Positions 1 through 7,331 of a DNA stretch of 10,838 nucleotides are shown here, in pieces; the first letter of the stretch is position 1; every line of letters starts with the position of its first letter. Position numbers and translations under genes: made by a program. Origin of the DNA: Chloroflexota bacterium (GTDB lineage: Bacteria > Chloroflexota > Dehalococcoidia > UBA3495); assembly GCA_002707185.1 (NCBI GenBank), contig PAMF01000066.1, forward strand, positions 1-10,838, in the 5' to 3' direction. The notes beneath the pieces are model-generated. The model saw only the letters and a program-made list of their open reading frames with translations, did no database searches and was not told the DNA's origin.

Positions 1-338
1 AGCGATCATTTTGGATTATAGATAACTTTACGATTATATTATTAACAGACATATTATATCATCTGAATAGTCATATTATTACTCAGATCTACCTAATTTC
101 GTCTGAGAATAGCCCAAGCATCATGTTATTGATCACAGCATCTCTATCCCGATTTGTTCTCTATATCGCCTACAAAATACCATAATTCACATTTATAGTC
201 TCTATTACTACTAAAACAGCAATTGGTATTTAAAACCTATGTTGACATCCTGATTATTTTAAATTTGGTTACGTTAACCTTCAATTACTAGTATTCTGGT
301 TAACAGTTCATATCTTAATCGTAATGTAGAGGTTAATC
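1..338. other. AT-rich intergenic leader upstream of the SDR gene
   Basis: No convincing gene is present. The stretch is visibly richer in A and T than the coding DNA and has stops in most frames. A perfect -35-like TTGACA lies at 242-247, but no good -10 box follows at 16-18 bp, so the SDR promoter is not resolved. TAGTAT at 289-294 is a possible -10 with only a weak -35. CATATTAT occurs twice (50-57 and 72-79), and CTCAGA/TCTGAG (82-87/102-107) could form a weak 6-bp hairpin. The palindrome at 267-279 is listed separately. The Shine-Dalgarno sequence of the SDR gene is AGAGG at 328-332. Confidence 0.6.
267..279. repeat. 13-bp palindrome GGTTACGTTAACC, possible operator
   Basis: GGTTA and TAACC form perfect half-sites around a 3-bp centre, about 60 bp upstream of the SDR start codon. 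A further GTTAAC lies at 299-304, 26 bp downstream of the GTTAAC at 273-278. That spacing is about two and a half helical turns. The position and symmetry are those of a repressor-type operator, but no regulator gene is in the window, so the role is only a guess. Confidence 0.25.
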
Positions 339-1091
339 ATGAGGCTTGATGGGAAAGTTGCCTTGATAACAGGGGGAGCTAAAGGTCAAGGCAGAGAAGA
401 AGCGAAACTATTTGCCAAAGAAGGGGCTAAAATCGTCCTAGGAGACATATTAGATAACCTTGGGCAAGAGGTTGCAAAGGATATTCAAGATACAGGAGGA
501 GAGGCTACATATGTACATCTTGATGTTACTAACGAAACCGACTGGAAATCCTCAATCAAAATAGTCCTACAAAAATACGGGCGCTTAGATATACTTGTGA
601 ATAATGCCGGAATTTTAATACGAAAAGGTATAGAAGATACAACCACCGAAGACTGGTCCAGAATCATGGACATAAACGCGAAAGGAGCATTTCTAGGTAT
701 CAAATCCGCTATACCTGTAATGCGCAAATCAGGAGGCGGATCGATTATCAACATATCATCAACAGCAGGTCTCGTAGCTAGCCCGAGTGGATCCGCTAGT
801 TACACCGCTAGCAAAGGTGCAGTCAGATTACTTACAAAATCCACTGCTATTCAATATGCTCACGAGAACATTAGATGCAATTCCGTTCATCCCGGACCAA
901 TAGACACCGATATGATTCAGGATAGTATTACGGATCCAACTAAACTAACTGAAAGGATGGAGCGTTTGCCCATGGGCCGATTTGGCACGGCTGAAGAAGT
1001 GGCTTTCGGAGTGCTTTATCTAGCCTCAGATGAATCATCCTTCGTGACGGGGAGTGAACTCGTTATTGATGGAGGGCACACAGCACAATAA
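339..1091 (+). CDS. Short-chain dehydrogenase/reductase (classical SDR)
   Basis: This is a cytosolic oxidoreductase of the classical SDR family, 250 residues, the usual length. The cofactor loop TGGAKGQG is at residues 11-18, and the acidic D36 at the end of the second strand favours NAD(H) over NADP(H). NNAG is at 88-91. The catalytic tetrad is N113, S141, Y155 and K159 (YTASK), and the C-terminal PGPIDT and GSELVIDGG blocks are typical. It should oxidise a secondary alcohol or reduce a ketone; the substrate cannot be read from the sequence. Similar proteins are often annotated as 3-alpha-hydroxysteroid, cyclohexanol or 3-oxoacyl-ACP dehydrogenases. The ATG follows AGAGG at 328-332 with a 6-nt gap, which supports this start. 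The gene stands alone, converging on the DgkA gene with a 75-nt gap and no clear terminator. Confidence 0.92.
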   Translation: MRLDGKVALITGGAKGQGREEAKLFAKEGAKIVLGDILDNLGQEVAKDIQDTGGEATYVHLDVTNETDWKSSIKIVLQKYGRLDILVNNAGILIRKGIEDTTTEDWSRIMDINAKGAFLGIKSAIPVMRKSGGGSIINISSTAGLVASPSGSASYTASKGAVRLLTKSTAIQYAHENIRCNSVHPGPIDTDMIQDSITDPTKLTERMERLPMGRFGTAEEVAFGVLYLASDESSFVTGSELVIDGGHTAQ

Positions 1092-1166
1092 AGCCATATA
1101 TCCCGAACATAGCAATATGGTCCTACTGCAGTCTTTAAAAGGGCTATATGCAAGAAACTAAGTTGG

Positions 1167-1523
1167 TTATGCGAGTAAGACAAGGCCCCATACCAGAGGA
1201 ACATTTATTAATGACAAAAAAACTGCAGCGGAACCCATATCTTTTGCATTCTTAGACAGGACATTATTATCCATACCAATCCTATCTACAGTGGTTTCAA
1301 TTGCAGAATTGATTAGTTCAACTATAAGTACCAACATTAGAACACTAATCATTAACGCAATTTCTAGACCACTTTGCCCTAACCAGATAGCTATAGGTAT
1401 CAAGAGCGCACCTATGGCTATCTCGAGTACGAAGGAAACCTGGTTAGTAACAGCACTTTTTAACCCATCGACCGAATATATCAGACTATGAAATAATCTT
1501 TGTATGTCAAGAAATCTATTCAT
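1167..1523 (-). CDS. dgkA: Diacylglycerol/undecaprenol kinase, DgkA family
   Basis: A small integral membrane lipid kinase that phosphorylates diacylglycerol or undecaprenol with ATP, recycling membrane or cell-wall lipid. At 118 residues it is close to the E. coli enzyme (about 122), and the numbering lines up. The signature VELINSAIETTVDRI contains E69, N72, E76 and D80, and KNAKDMGSAA contains K94 and D95. Three hydrophobic segments (about 32-49, 53-72 and 98-117) fit the three-helix fold. The position matching the metal-binding E28 of E. coli DgkA is Q28, while E34 is kept. An in-frame TGA immediately precedes the ATG, so this start is fixed; GAGAG lies 6 nt upstream of the ATG. The GMC gene lies upstream on the same strand but is cut off by a terminator, so dgkA is probably transcribed alone. 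Confidence 0.88.
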   Translation of the reverse strand: MNRFLDIQRLFHSLIYSVDGLKSAVTNQVSFVLEIAIGALLIPIAIWLGQSGLEIALMISVLMLVLIVELINSAIETTVDRIGMDNNVLSKNAKDMGSAAVFLSLINVPLVWGLVLLA

Positions 1524-1646
1524 TCAAGACTCTCATAGTGACCGCTGAATCCCAAAAGTTTTATAGCTATTATCTAACCTGATCAGATTACTAATATGAA
1601 GAAAACCCTTTGAGAATAACTAATTAGTGGTATGAAATATCTGAAT

Positions 1647-1687
1647 TAACAAGGGGTCCTGATGGTACTGTTCAGGACCCCTTGTTA
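1647..1687 (-). terminator. Intrinsic terminator after the GMC oxidoreductase gene
   Basis: A perfect inverted repeat with 16-bp arms (1647-1662 and 1672-1687, TAACAAGGGGTCCTGA and its complement) encloses a 9-nt loop. It lies 33 bp downstream of the GMC stop codon. On the minus strand the stem has a G+C-rich core and an A/U-rich base, then a modest T-rich run (TTGTTAATT). This matches a factor-independent terminator that separates the GMC gene from dgkA. The U-tract is weak, so an RNA-stability role is also possible. Confidence 0.75.
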
Positions 1688-1719
1688 TCATCACAGACAG
1701 ATAGATAGCCTAATACACC

Positions 1720-3270
1720 TTATTTTTTATCGGCAATCAAAAATTCAGCAACCCTCTCCCCTATCATCATAGTAGTGACATTAGTATTAGCTCTTATACA
1801 ATCTGGCATTATCGAAGCATCAGCAACCTTTAATCCTTCTATACCGTGAACATTACCATACTGATCTACAACGGCCATAGCATCGGAAGCAGGCCCCATT
1901 TTGCATGTGCAAGATATATGTTGAGAAGTAGTTACTTCGCGTTTAATCCACTCATCCAAACTATCATTAGACTCTAGATCCGCATCAGTAGGATCAACTC
2001 GTTCTTCAATAATATCAGTGAAACTGTCATGTTCACCTAATTTGACGCAAAGTCTCACCATCTCTCTGAGGCGGTCCCTATCGAAGGGATCGGCTAAGTA
2101 ATTATAGTCCAAAATCGGTTGAACATTCGGATCCGTCGATGCTAACTTAAGTTCTCCTGCTCCTGCTGCAAGGTAAATCCCACCAGTGATACGAATACCA
2201 AGAGGTTCCATACGGTTGCCTCCTTCATTAACTCGTCCAGTAGCGAAGGATTGCATACCAATTTTCATATCATTCCGGAGGTTTGAACCGTCTGCTGTGT
2301 AACGAAGGCTCACTTGCATCCGAGGAGCTAGGCCATCTAACGAGAATCCCTCTCTTGTTTTCCAGGTAACCCATACACCTGGATGATCTCTTAGATTTTG
2401 TCCCACTCCAGGCAAGTCCGCTATGACCTTAATCCCAAGACTGTCTAAATGTTCGCGCGGACCTATGCCCGACAACATCAAAATCTGAGGAGAACCGATC
2501 GCTCCTCCACTTAGAATAATCTGGTCACCTTGAACTACAAATGTTTCTCCTCCGCTCTCTACTTGTACTCCAGTTGCCCTATTTCCTTCGAAAAGTATTT
2601 TATGAACGGTGCAGTTCGGCCTCAATGTCAAATTAAGGCGATTTCTTGCAGGATCTAAATATCCTAATGCGGTACTCCAACGAATCCCATTAGGGTTGTT
2701 AAAAGGAGTCGGGCCAACACCTGTTGAATCTGGGTCATTATGATCTTCACAATCTGGAAACCCCGCCTCTTTACAGGCATCGTAGAAAGCCACTTGCGCC
2801 GGAAGCCAGTCATCCCGCTTGAAACGACGCGCAATAATGGGCCCGTCACTACCGTGATAATCGTCATGAAAATCAGTATCGGTTTCTAGTTTACGAAAGA
2901 ATGGCAAGCATTTTTCATAAGTCCACTCTCCATTACCTTCCTCAGCCCAACTATCATAATCTTCAGGGACTCCTCTCAAGAATACTTGACCGTTTATGGC
3001 GCTCGAGCCTCCGGTAACTTTGCCCCTAGGCACCATCATCTCACGAGCACTGTCAGTAGCTCTACCATTAAACTGCCAGTTGTGATCGCTAGTCATCACG
3101 TCGGCCTCTGTAGCGAAACCAAATTTGACTTCTTCGGGTAATTGTTCAAAATCAGGGTAATCCGGACCTGCCTCCAATAGCAAAACATGTTTGTTTGGGT
3201 CTTCGGTTAATCTAGTGGCAATTATTGATCCTGCAGAACCAGAACCAATTACGATAGCATCATATTTCAT
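1720..3270 (-). CDS. GMC-family FAD alcohol dehydrogenase (choline dehydrogenase-like)
   Basis: A flavoprotein of the glucose-methanol-choline family, 516 residues from the chosen start, a normal length. The FAD-binding GSGSAG is at residues 9-14 and the ribose-contacting E33 is in LLLEAG. GMC signature 1 (PRGKVTGGSSAING) starts at 81, and signature 2 (GGAIGSPQILMLSGIG) is at 255-270. The catalytic pair is H451 (HISCTCKMG) and N495 (RANTNVTTM), 44 residues apart as in choline oxidase. The SCTCKMG form is also seen in choline dehydrogenases. It should oxidise a primary or other alcohol; the true substrate may not be choline, since no betaine-aldehyde dehydrogenase or betaine transporter is nearby. 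The start at 3270 follows AAAGGA with a 6-nt gap; the frame could begin 19 codons earlier, but those codons are unlike the family. No signal peptide is seen. Confidence 0.92.
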   Translation of the reverse strand: MKYDAIVIGSGSAGSIIATRLTEDPNKHVLLLEAGPDYPDFEQLPEEVKFGFATEADVMTSDHNWQFNGRATDSAREMMVPRGKVTGGSSAINGQVFLRGVPEDYDSWAEEGNGEWTYEKCLPFFRKLETDTDFHDDYHGSDGPIIARRFKRDDWLPAQVAFYDACKEAGFPDCEDHNDPDSTGVGPTPFNNPNGIRWSTALGYLDPARNRLNLTLRPNCTVHKILFEGNRATGVQVESGGETFVVQGDQIILSGGAIGSPQILMLSGIGPREHLDSLGIKVIADLPGVGQNLRDHPGVWVTWKTREGFSLDGLAPRMQVSLRYTADGSNLRNDMKIGMQSFATGRVNEGGNRMEPLGIRITGGIYLAAGAGELKLASTDPNVQPILDYNYLADPFDRDRLREMVRLCVKLGEHDSFTDIIEERVDPTDADLESNDSLDEWIKREVTTSQHISCTCKMGPASDAMAVVDQYGNVHGIEGLKVADASIMPDCIRANTNVTTMMIGERVAEFLIADKK

Positions 3271-3331
3271 ACTAATTCCTTTAAGACTCCCGTATAATTT
3301 TGGCTCAGACCGATAACAAAACGTCAATGTT

Positions 3332-3337
3332 ATTATA
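3332..3337 (-). promoter_or_regulatory. Candidate -10 box for the GMC gene
   Basis: The minus strand reads TATAAT here, about 62 bp before the chosen GMC start. No recognisable -35 lies 16-18 bp upstream, so support rests on the -10 alone. If it is used, transcription would begin near 3325, which argues against the longer reading frame starting at 3327. Confidence 0.22.
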
Positions 3338-3434
3338 ATTCAAATTACAGGGATATAAAGACCAACCTTATGATTGCTGATGAAAGGCATAACAATCTTG
3401 GTTTGAAGATCACCATCTACCAATCATGCACAAC

Positions 3435-3463
3435 TTGATAAGCACGATTTTACTGTATAAAAT
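3435..3463 (+). promoter_or_regulatory. Sigma70-type promoter of the Baeyer-Villiger monooxygenase gene
   Basis: TTGATA (3435-3440) and TAAAAT (3458-3463) each match 5 of 6 consensus bases and are separated by an ideal 17 bp. Transcription would start near 3470, giving a leader of about 77 nt ahead of the ATG at 3547. The Shine-Dalgarno AGAGGAG is at 3533-3539. Confidence 0.5.
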
Positions 3464-3546
3464 ATTACTCGAATCATCGTAAACTAATCATATTTCTTTA
3501 AATTATCGTTGGAATTAGAAGCGATAAGCGATAGAGGAGAACCATC

Positions 3547-5172
3547 ATGACCAATTCTCCATACCAAACTTTGGTAATAAGCGAAGAGTCAATCGAACAA
3601 GTTGACGCTATAGTCATTGGTGCAGGGGTAACCGGTTTATACGCCATATACAGACTCCGTGAACTAGGGCTTACTGTACAGGCTTTTGAAGATGCCAGTG
3701 GGGTAGGGGGAACATGGTTCTGGAACAGGTATCCTGGATGTAGGTTTGATTCTGAAAGCTATACCTACGGCTACTCTTTCTCAGAAGAACTACTTCAAGA
3801 ATGGGATTGGAAAGAATACTATTCCGGCCAACCAGAAAACGAACGGTATCTTAATTACGTGGCTGATAAGTTCAATCTCAGACCTCATATCAGATTGAAC
3901 TCTCGAGTTATTTCCGCAACATTTGATGAGTCTACCAACAAGTGGGAAGTCTTATTACAGGATGGTCACAAGGCACGCGGCCAATTCCTGATCACAGCTA
4001 TTGGCATTCTATCTGCTGGATATGTACCCGACTTCGAAGGGATTCACAGTTTCAAAGGCGAGTGGTGCCACACTGGTAGATGGCCAGCTGATGGTATGGA
4101 CTTGGCAGGCAAACGAGTTGGTGTGATTGGAACGGGAGCGTCTGGTGTCCAGCTCATCACCGAAATAGCCAAGGAAGTAGGTACTCTTACCGTATTTCAA
4201 CGCACCGCAAATTACTGTGCACCTCTACGGAATGGGCCGATTGATGATAAGACCCAACAGCAGATAAAAGCCAACTACCCAGAAATCTTTAAGCAATGCA
4301 GTGAAACGGCCGGTTCATTCATCCACAAGTTTGATCCCAGGTCCGCTATGGAAGTTTCTTCAGAAGAACGTATGGAACAATACGAAAAATTGTGGGCCGA
4401 GCCAGGTTTTAAAAAATGGCTCTCTAACTTCTATGACGTCATGATACCCGGTGAAGCTAATGAAGATTACGCTGCATTCGTTCGTAACAAGATCCGTGAA
4501 CGGGTCAATGATCCAGCGGTAGCGGAGATGCTCACTCCAAAAAACCATATGTTCGGCTCTAAACGCCTGCCATGTGAAAGTGGTTACTACGAAGTGTTTA
4601 ACGAGGCCAATGTACTCCTTGTAGACGTCCGTGAATCCCCCATTGAACGCATCACCGCTAAAGGGGTTAAAACGAAAGATGCAGAATATGAATTGGATGT
4701 CATCATCTATGCCACCGGATACGATGCTGTTACCGGATCGTTAAACAAAATCGATATTCACGGCATTGGCGGTAAATCTTTGAAAGAAAAATTCGCCGGC
4801 GGCCCCAGAACCTACATGGGTATCTCAAGTTCAGGCTTCCCTAACCTGTTCACTGTCAATGCGGCATCAGTAGGAAATTTCGTGAGAGCTGCTGAACCGC
4901 TGGTAGACTGGGTTAGCCAGGCTTGTTCTTATGTAAAGAGGAACGAGTTTATGACCATCTCAGCTACTCTTGAAGCTGAAGAGGAGTGGACCAAACACGT
5001 TAACGAGGACGGTGCAAATATCCTCAGAAGCCAGGCAGATTCCTGGTTCGTCGGGGCTAATATACCCGGCAAGGCCCGAGTACTTCTCACCAGTCCCGAT
5101 ACAGCTCCTGTCATGCGTGCCAAAAGGGCTGAAGTGGCCGAAAATGGCTATGAGGGATTTGAACTTCACTAA
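3547..5172 (+). CDS. Baeyer-Villiger monooxygenase, type I, CHMO/PAMO-like
   Basis: A FAD- and NADPH-dependent flavoprotein of 541 residues that inserts oxygen next to a ketone carbonyl to give an ester or lactone. The first Rossmann motif GAGVTG is at 25-30. GGTWFWNRYPGCRFD (54-68) holds the conserved active-site Asp D68. The Baeyer-Villiger fingerprint FxGxxxHTxxWP is complete at 169-180. The second Rossmann motif GTGASG is at 195-200, the catalytic Arg is R340 in SKRLPCESGYY, and ATGYD is at 389-393. GANIPGK (503-509) and GYEGF (534-538) show the C-terminus is intact. The active-site loop after FPNLF (431-435) differs: GPxSP and the bulge are replaced by NAASVGNFVRAAE. The downstream YxGGxxxYR block is also replaced, around 515-524. 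Activity is therefore likely, but specificity may be unusual. The gene is transcribed alone, divergent from the GMC gene and converging on the LLM gene. Confidence 0.92.
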   Translation: MTNSPYQTLVISEESIEQVDAIVIGAGVTGLYAIYRLRELGLTVQAFEDASGVGGTWFWNRYPGCRFDSESYTYGYSFSEELLQEWDWKEYYSGQPENERYLNYVADKFNLRPHIRLNSRVISATFDESTNKWEVLLQDGHKARGQFLITAIGILSAGYVPDFEGIHSFKGEWCHTGRWPADGMDLAGKRVGVIGTGASGVQLITEIAKEVGTLTVFQRTANYCAPLRNGPIDDKTQQQIKANYPEIFKQCSETAGSFIHKFDPRSAMEVSSEERMEQYEKLWAEPGFKKWLSNFYDVMIPGEANEDYAAFVRNKIRERVNDPAVAEMLTPKNHMFGSKRLPCESGYYEVFNEANVLLVDVRESPIERITAKGVKTKDAEYELDVIIYATGYDAVTGSLNKIDIHGIGGKSLKEKFAGGPRTYMGISSSGFPNLFTVNAASVGNFVRAAEPLVDWVSQACSYVKRNEFMTISATLEAEEEWTKHVNEDGANILRSQADSWFVGANIPGKARVLLTSPDTAPVMRAKRAEVAENGYEGFELH

Positions 5173-5217
5173 CGTTCTGAAGTTGGAGACTTGTTAAATT
5201 CACTGCCTTACAAGAAA

Positions 5218-6300
5218 TTAACCTGGCGTTAATGTTCTGAATTCTGGCATGACTTCTTTTGCGAACAAATTCATGGATTTTTCCCAACTAGCTTGACTGT
5301 CGATATTGTCATAAACCAGAGACAATAGGGTACCGAACCCACCGCACATTTTATACAAATTAAAAATCTTTTCCTTGACAGTATCGGGGGATCCGATTAG
5401 CCAAACGTTATCGGCCATATATTCAGGAGTAACGGCTGCGTCGGGTACATTAGAGTCATGTTTGATTACATGTATCATTCCGAAATTATCAAAGAGCGGC
5501 AATAGATATTCCCCCCAGACTCTCCCTAACATGCCATTTAAAGCCGCGTCATAAGCTTCATCATCTGAATCAGCCACCCATACATCCCTTGTAATTCTCC
5601 AATCTAACCGACTTGGATTTCTACCAGTCCGTGACGCTCCTTCCAAAATAGCATCCCAATGACTTATGACATATTCTTCATTAAATGCCAGGCTCATCGG
5701 AATGAAACCTCGTTCTCCCGCTATTTTTAACGTTTCAGACCCCACACTTACAGAGGCTACTCCGATAGGTGGATGCGGTTTCTGAAGTGGTTTAATAAAA
5801 TGCTTGAGGGATAGCTGTGGATCAGGATGATTTACATTCCAAAACTTACCCTTATGCTGGAACGGTTCTTCACTTGCCCAGAGTTTCAGAATTATATCAA
5901 TAGACTCCTCGGTCATTTCGCGGTGTTGCCCATTGGTACCATCAACATCAAACATTGAATAATCAGTAGGCAACCCTCCCGCTCCTATCCCAAACATAAA
6001 TCTTCCTTGTGCCAGATGGTCCAGATATGCAACTCGGCAAGCTAGTTCAGCAGGATGGTGATATGGCAGCAGATGAACTCCCGAACATAGTTTGATGTTC
6101 TTAGTTACCATCAAGGCTTGCGCTATCATAAGGTCAGGAGACGGGATAGGTTCCCAAGGTGCAGTGTAATGCTCACCGATCCACGCCTCAGAAAAACCAA
6201 GATTATCAGCTAAAGATAAACATTCGAGATCCCATTTATGGGCTTCAAACATTTCACGTTCCGGAGGATGAGATGGCATCATGAATAATCCGTAATTCAT
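5218..6300 (-). CDS. LLM-class flavin-dependent monooxygenase, limonene monooxygenase-like
   Basis: A member of the bacterial luciferase-like family, 360 residues, which uses reduced flavin supplied by a separate reductase to oxygenate a small organic substrate. The N-terminus MNYGLFMMPSHPP, WIGEHYTAPWEP (40-51), the block from HLLPYHHP to FGIGAGG (77-109) and PHPPIGVAS (175-183) are typical of the LimB-like subgroup. The late WLIGSPDTV motif is also typical. Limonene 1,2-monooxygenase is the best-known relative, but many members have unknown substrates, so the name is a family label. AGGAG lies upstream of the ATG with a 6-nt gap, which fixes the start. It lies 23 nt downstream of the HAD gene on the same strand and is probably its operon partner. 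No partner flavin reductase is in the window. Its 3' end faces the Baeyer-Villiger gene 45 nt away, with no visible terminator. Confidence 0.88.
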   Translation of the reverse strand: MNYGLFMMPSHPPEREMFEAHKWDLECLSLADNLGFSEAWIGEHYTAPWEPIPSPDLMIAQALMVTKNIKLCSGVHLLPYHHPAELACRVAYLDHLAQGRFMFGIGAGGLPTDYSMFDVDGTNGQHREMTEESIDIILKLWASEEPFQHKGKFWNVNHPDPQLSLKHFIKPLQKPHPPIGVASVSVGSETLKIAGERGFIPMSLAFNEEYVISHWDAILEGASRTGRNPSRLDWRITRDVWVADSDDEAYDAALNGMLGRVWGEYLLPLFDNFGMIHVIKHDSNVPDAAVTPEYMADNVWLIGSPDTVKEKIFNLYKMCGGFGTLLSLVYDNIDSQASWEKSMNLFAKEVMPEFRTLTPG

Positions 6301-6323
6301 TACTCTCTCCTAGTTAAGCTATC

Positions 6324-7112
6324 CTAAAGTTCCAGTTTCTCAGCGTTCTTTATGGCAGCTCTAAGAACCCGATCTAAATAACTACCTTCGCTGTAATCCG
6401 CAGCGGCCATTAAATGTGTCCTACCAACTATCATATTACGTTCGATCTCCCCCACATCTGAATCATATATTGCAATCGTCAATCCTCCTCCTCGCCTTAC
6501 AACCTCGAATGCCGGCACATCCGTAGCCCCATCTGCTAAATAGATTAAATTCGCCCAGGGAATGAGATCATCGCGAGGTTCGACTAAATTAACCTGATAT
6601 TCATTCTCATGCTCCAACAACTGTCTCTTGATCAAATACAACTTTTCCACTTTACTAGCAGATGTAACGATCTGCATAGGAAAAGAGATAGTTCCCTCAT
6701 CATTTTCACCATATCTGCACCCCCAGCAACGGGTCAAATACGGTCCTAATCTTGACCCGTCAACCATTTCCTGGAGTCCAGCAGTTATTACGTAAATCTC
6801 CAAAGCAAACCCTCGGTCATAGGCTTCTACTTTGAGCCGGTCCAATATTTCGGGAAACCCTGGGTAGAATTTCAGATCAGATCCAATCTCCCTCAACTCA
6901 TTATTAGTCAACTTGATACCTTTATGTGTAGAAAAATCGCAGAGAGCTTTCAAATACGAAAGTTCTCTGTCATATCCTTGCTCTGCTAATGTTTCAGTGT
7001 ATTCCCAGAACTGGTCTTCATTTATTCCCTTGGAATCAAAAATCAAGGACAACATCACATTGGGAGAAACAGTACCATCAAAATCAAAAACCAGCGCGAT
7101 TTTATTTTCCAT
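6324..7112 (-). CDS. HAD-superfamily phosphatase, phosphoserine phosphatase-like
   Basis: A soluble HAD-fold hydrolase of 262 residues. Motif I is DFDGTV, with nucleophile D10 and acid/base D12. Motif II is the Thr of ITAG (T110). A lysine near 154-157 fits the motif III position, and motif IV is ADGATDVP with D194 and D198. The family's usual G of GDGxTD is replaced by A193. The helical insert after motif I (about 17-80) suggests a C1 cap as in phosphoserine phosphatases, so the substrate is likely a small phosphate ester; which one is unknown. The ATG at 7112 was chosen over a TTG three codons upstream because the family usually begins just before the DFDGT strand. Neither start has a clear Shine-Dalgarno sequence. 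The gene leads a probable two-gene unit with the LLM monooxygenase. Confidence 0.82.
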   Translation of the reverse strand: MENKIALVFDFDGTVSPNVMLSLIFDSKGINEDQFWEYTETLAEQGYDRELSYLKALCDFSTHKGIKLTNNELREIGSDLKFYPGFPEILDRLKVEAYDRGFALEIYVITAGLQEMVDGSRLGPYLTRCWGCRYGENDEGTISFPMQIVTSASKVEKLYLIKRQLLEHENEYQVNLVEPRDDLIPWANLIYLADGATDVPAFEVVRRGGGLTIAIYDSDVGEIERNMIVGRTHLMAAADYSEGSYLDRVLRAAIKNAEKLEL

Positions 7113-7214
7113 ACTAATCAAACCAATACAGTTCTGAATTAATCCTTGAAATACCCTCGTAATATGTAATCTTCAGCTAGGAGGTCTAAATTATTCCAGC
7201 TTATAGATGAGGCA

Positions 7215-7331
7215 GCTACTGACATTATATGAAGTTAACCGTCAATTTGTTAATACATAACCACAGAGATTCGCATTTTTGGAATACCTACGGCGCATAC
7301 GCATGCATCATATGGAGCCAATGTCAGTAGC
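7215..7331. repeat. Inverted repeat with 12-bp perfect arms in the divergent promoter region
   Basis: GCTACTGACATT (7215-7226) is mirrored exactly by AATGTCAGTAGC (7320-7331). The match resumes as ATATGA (7227-7232) against TCATAT (7308-7313) once a 6-nt insert, GGAGCC (7314-7319), is skipped. The left arm ends 102 nt before the HAD start codon and the right arm ends 108 nt before the NHL start codon. The arms read identically relative to each gene. The left arm covers the predicted start site of the minus promoter. Twin operators for a shared regulator fit best; a small mobile remnant or an RNA stem are alternatives. Confidence 0.55.
7224..7253 (-). promoter_or_regulatory. Promoter of the HAD-LLM unit
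   Basis: On the minus strand TTAACA (7253-7248, 5 of 6 consensus bases) and a perfect TATAAT (7229-7224) are 18 bp apart. Transcription would start near 7217, inside the left arm of the inverted repeat, leaving a leader of about 105 nt before the HAD ATG. The overlap suggests control by whatever binds that repeat. Confidence 0.45.

Noticed and set aside
3..185. Open plus-strand frame from the left edge to a TAA at 183, possibly the tail of an upstream gene
   Set aside because: Its 60-codon translation is dominated by Ile, Leu and Ser from AT-rich DNA, has no recognisable motif, and its composition is unlike the real genes. It is most likely a chance open frame.
1576..1590. AACCTGATCAGATTA, similar to part of the TPP riboswitch core
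   Set aside because: The other conserved TPP elements are absent or in the wrong order, and no thiamine gene follows.
3271..3327. Longer start of the GMC gene, 19 codons upstream
   Set aside because: The family begins right before the FAD-binding strand, and the ATG at 3270 has AAAGGA at good spacing. The extra residues do not look like a signal peptide.
5174..5241. GTTCTGAA repeated at 5174-5181 and 5234-5241
   Set aside because: It is an 8-bp match, and the second copy encodes the tail of the LLM protein, so chance is the simplest explanation.
7113..7121. TTG start of the HAD gene, three codons upstream of the chosen ATG
   Set aside because: Neither start has a clear Shine-Dalgarno, but ATG is the commoner start and leaves a normal N-terminus. 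The difference is only three residues.
7215..7331. Insertion sequence or MITE reading of the inverted repeat
   Set aside because: No flanking target-site duplication is visible and no second copy occurs in the window. The symmetric placement before both genes fits an operator pair better.
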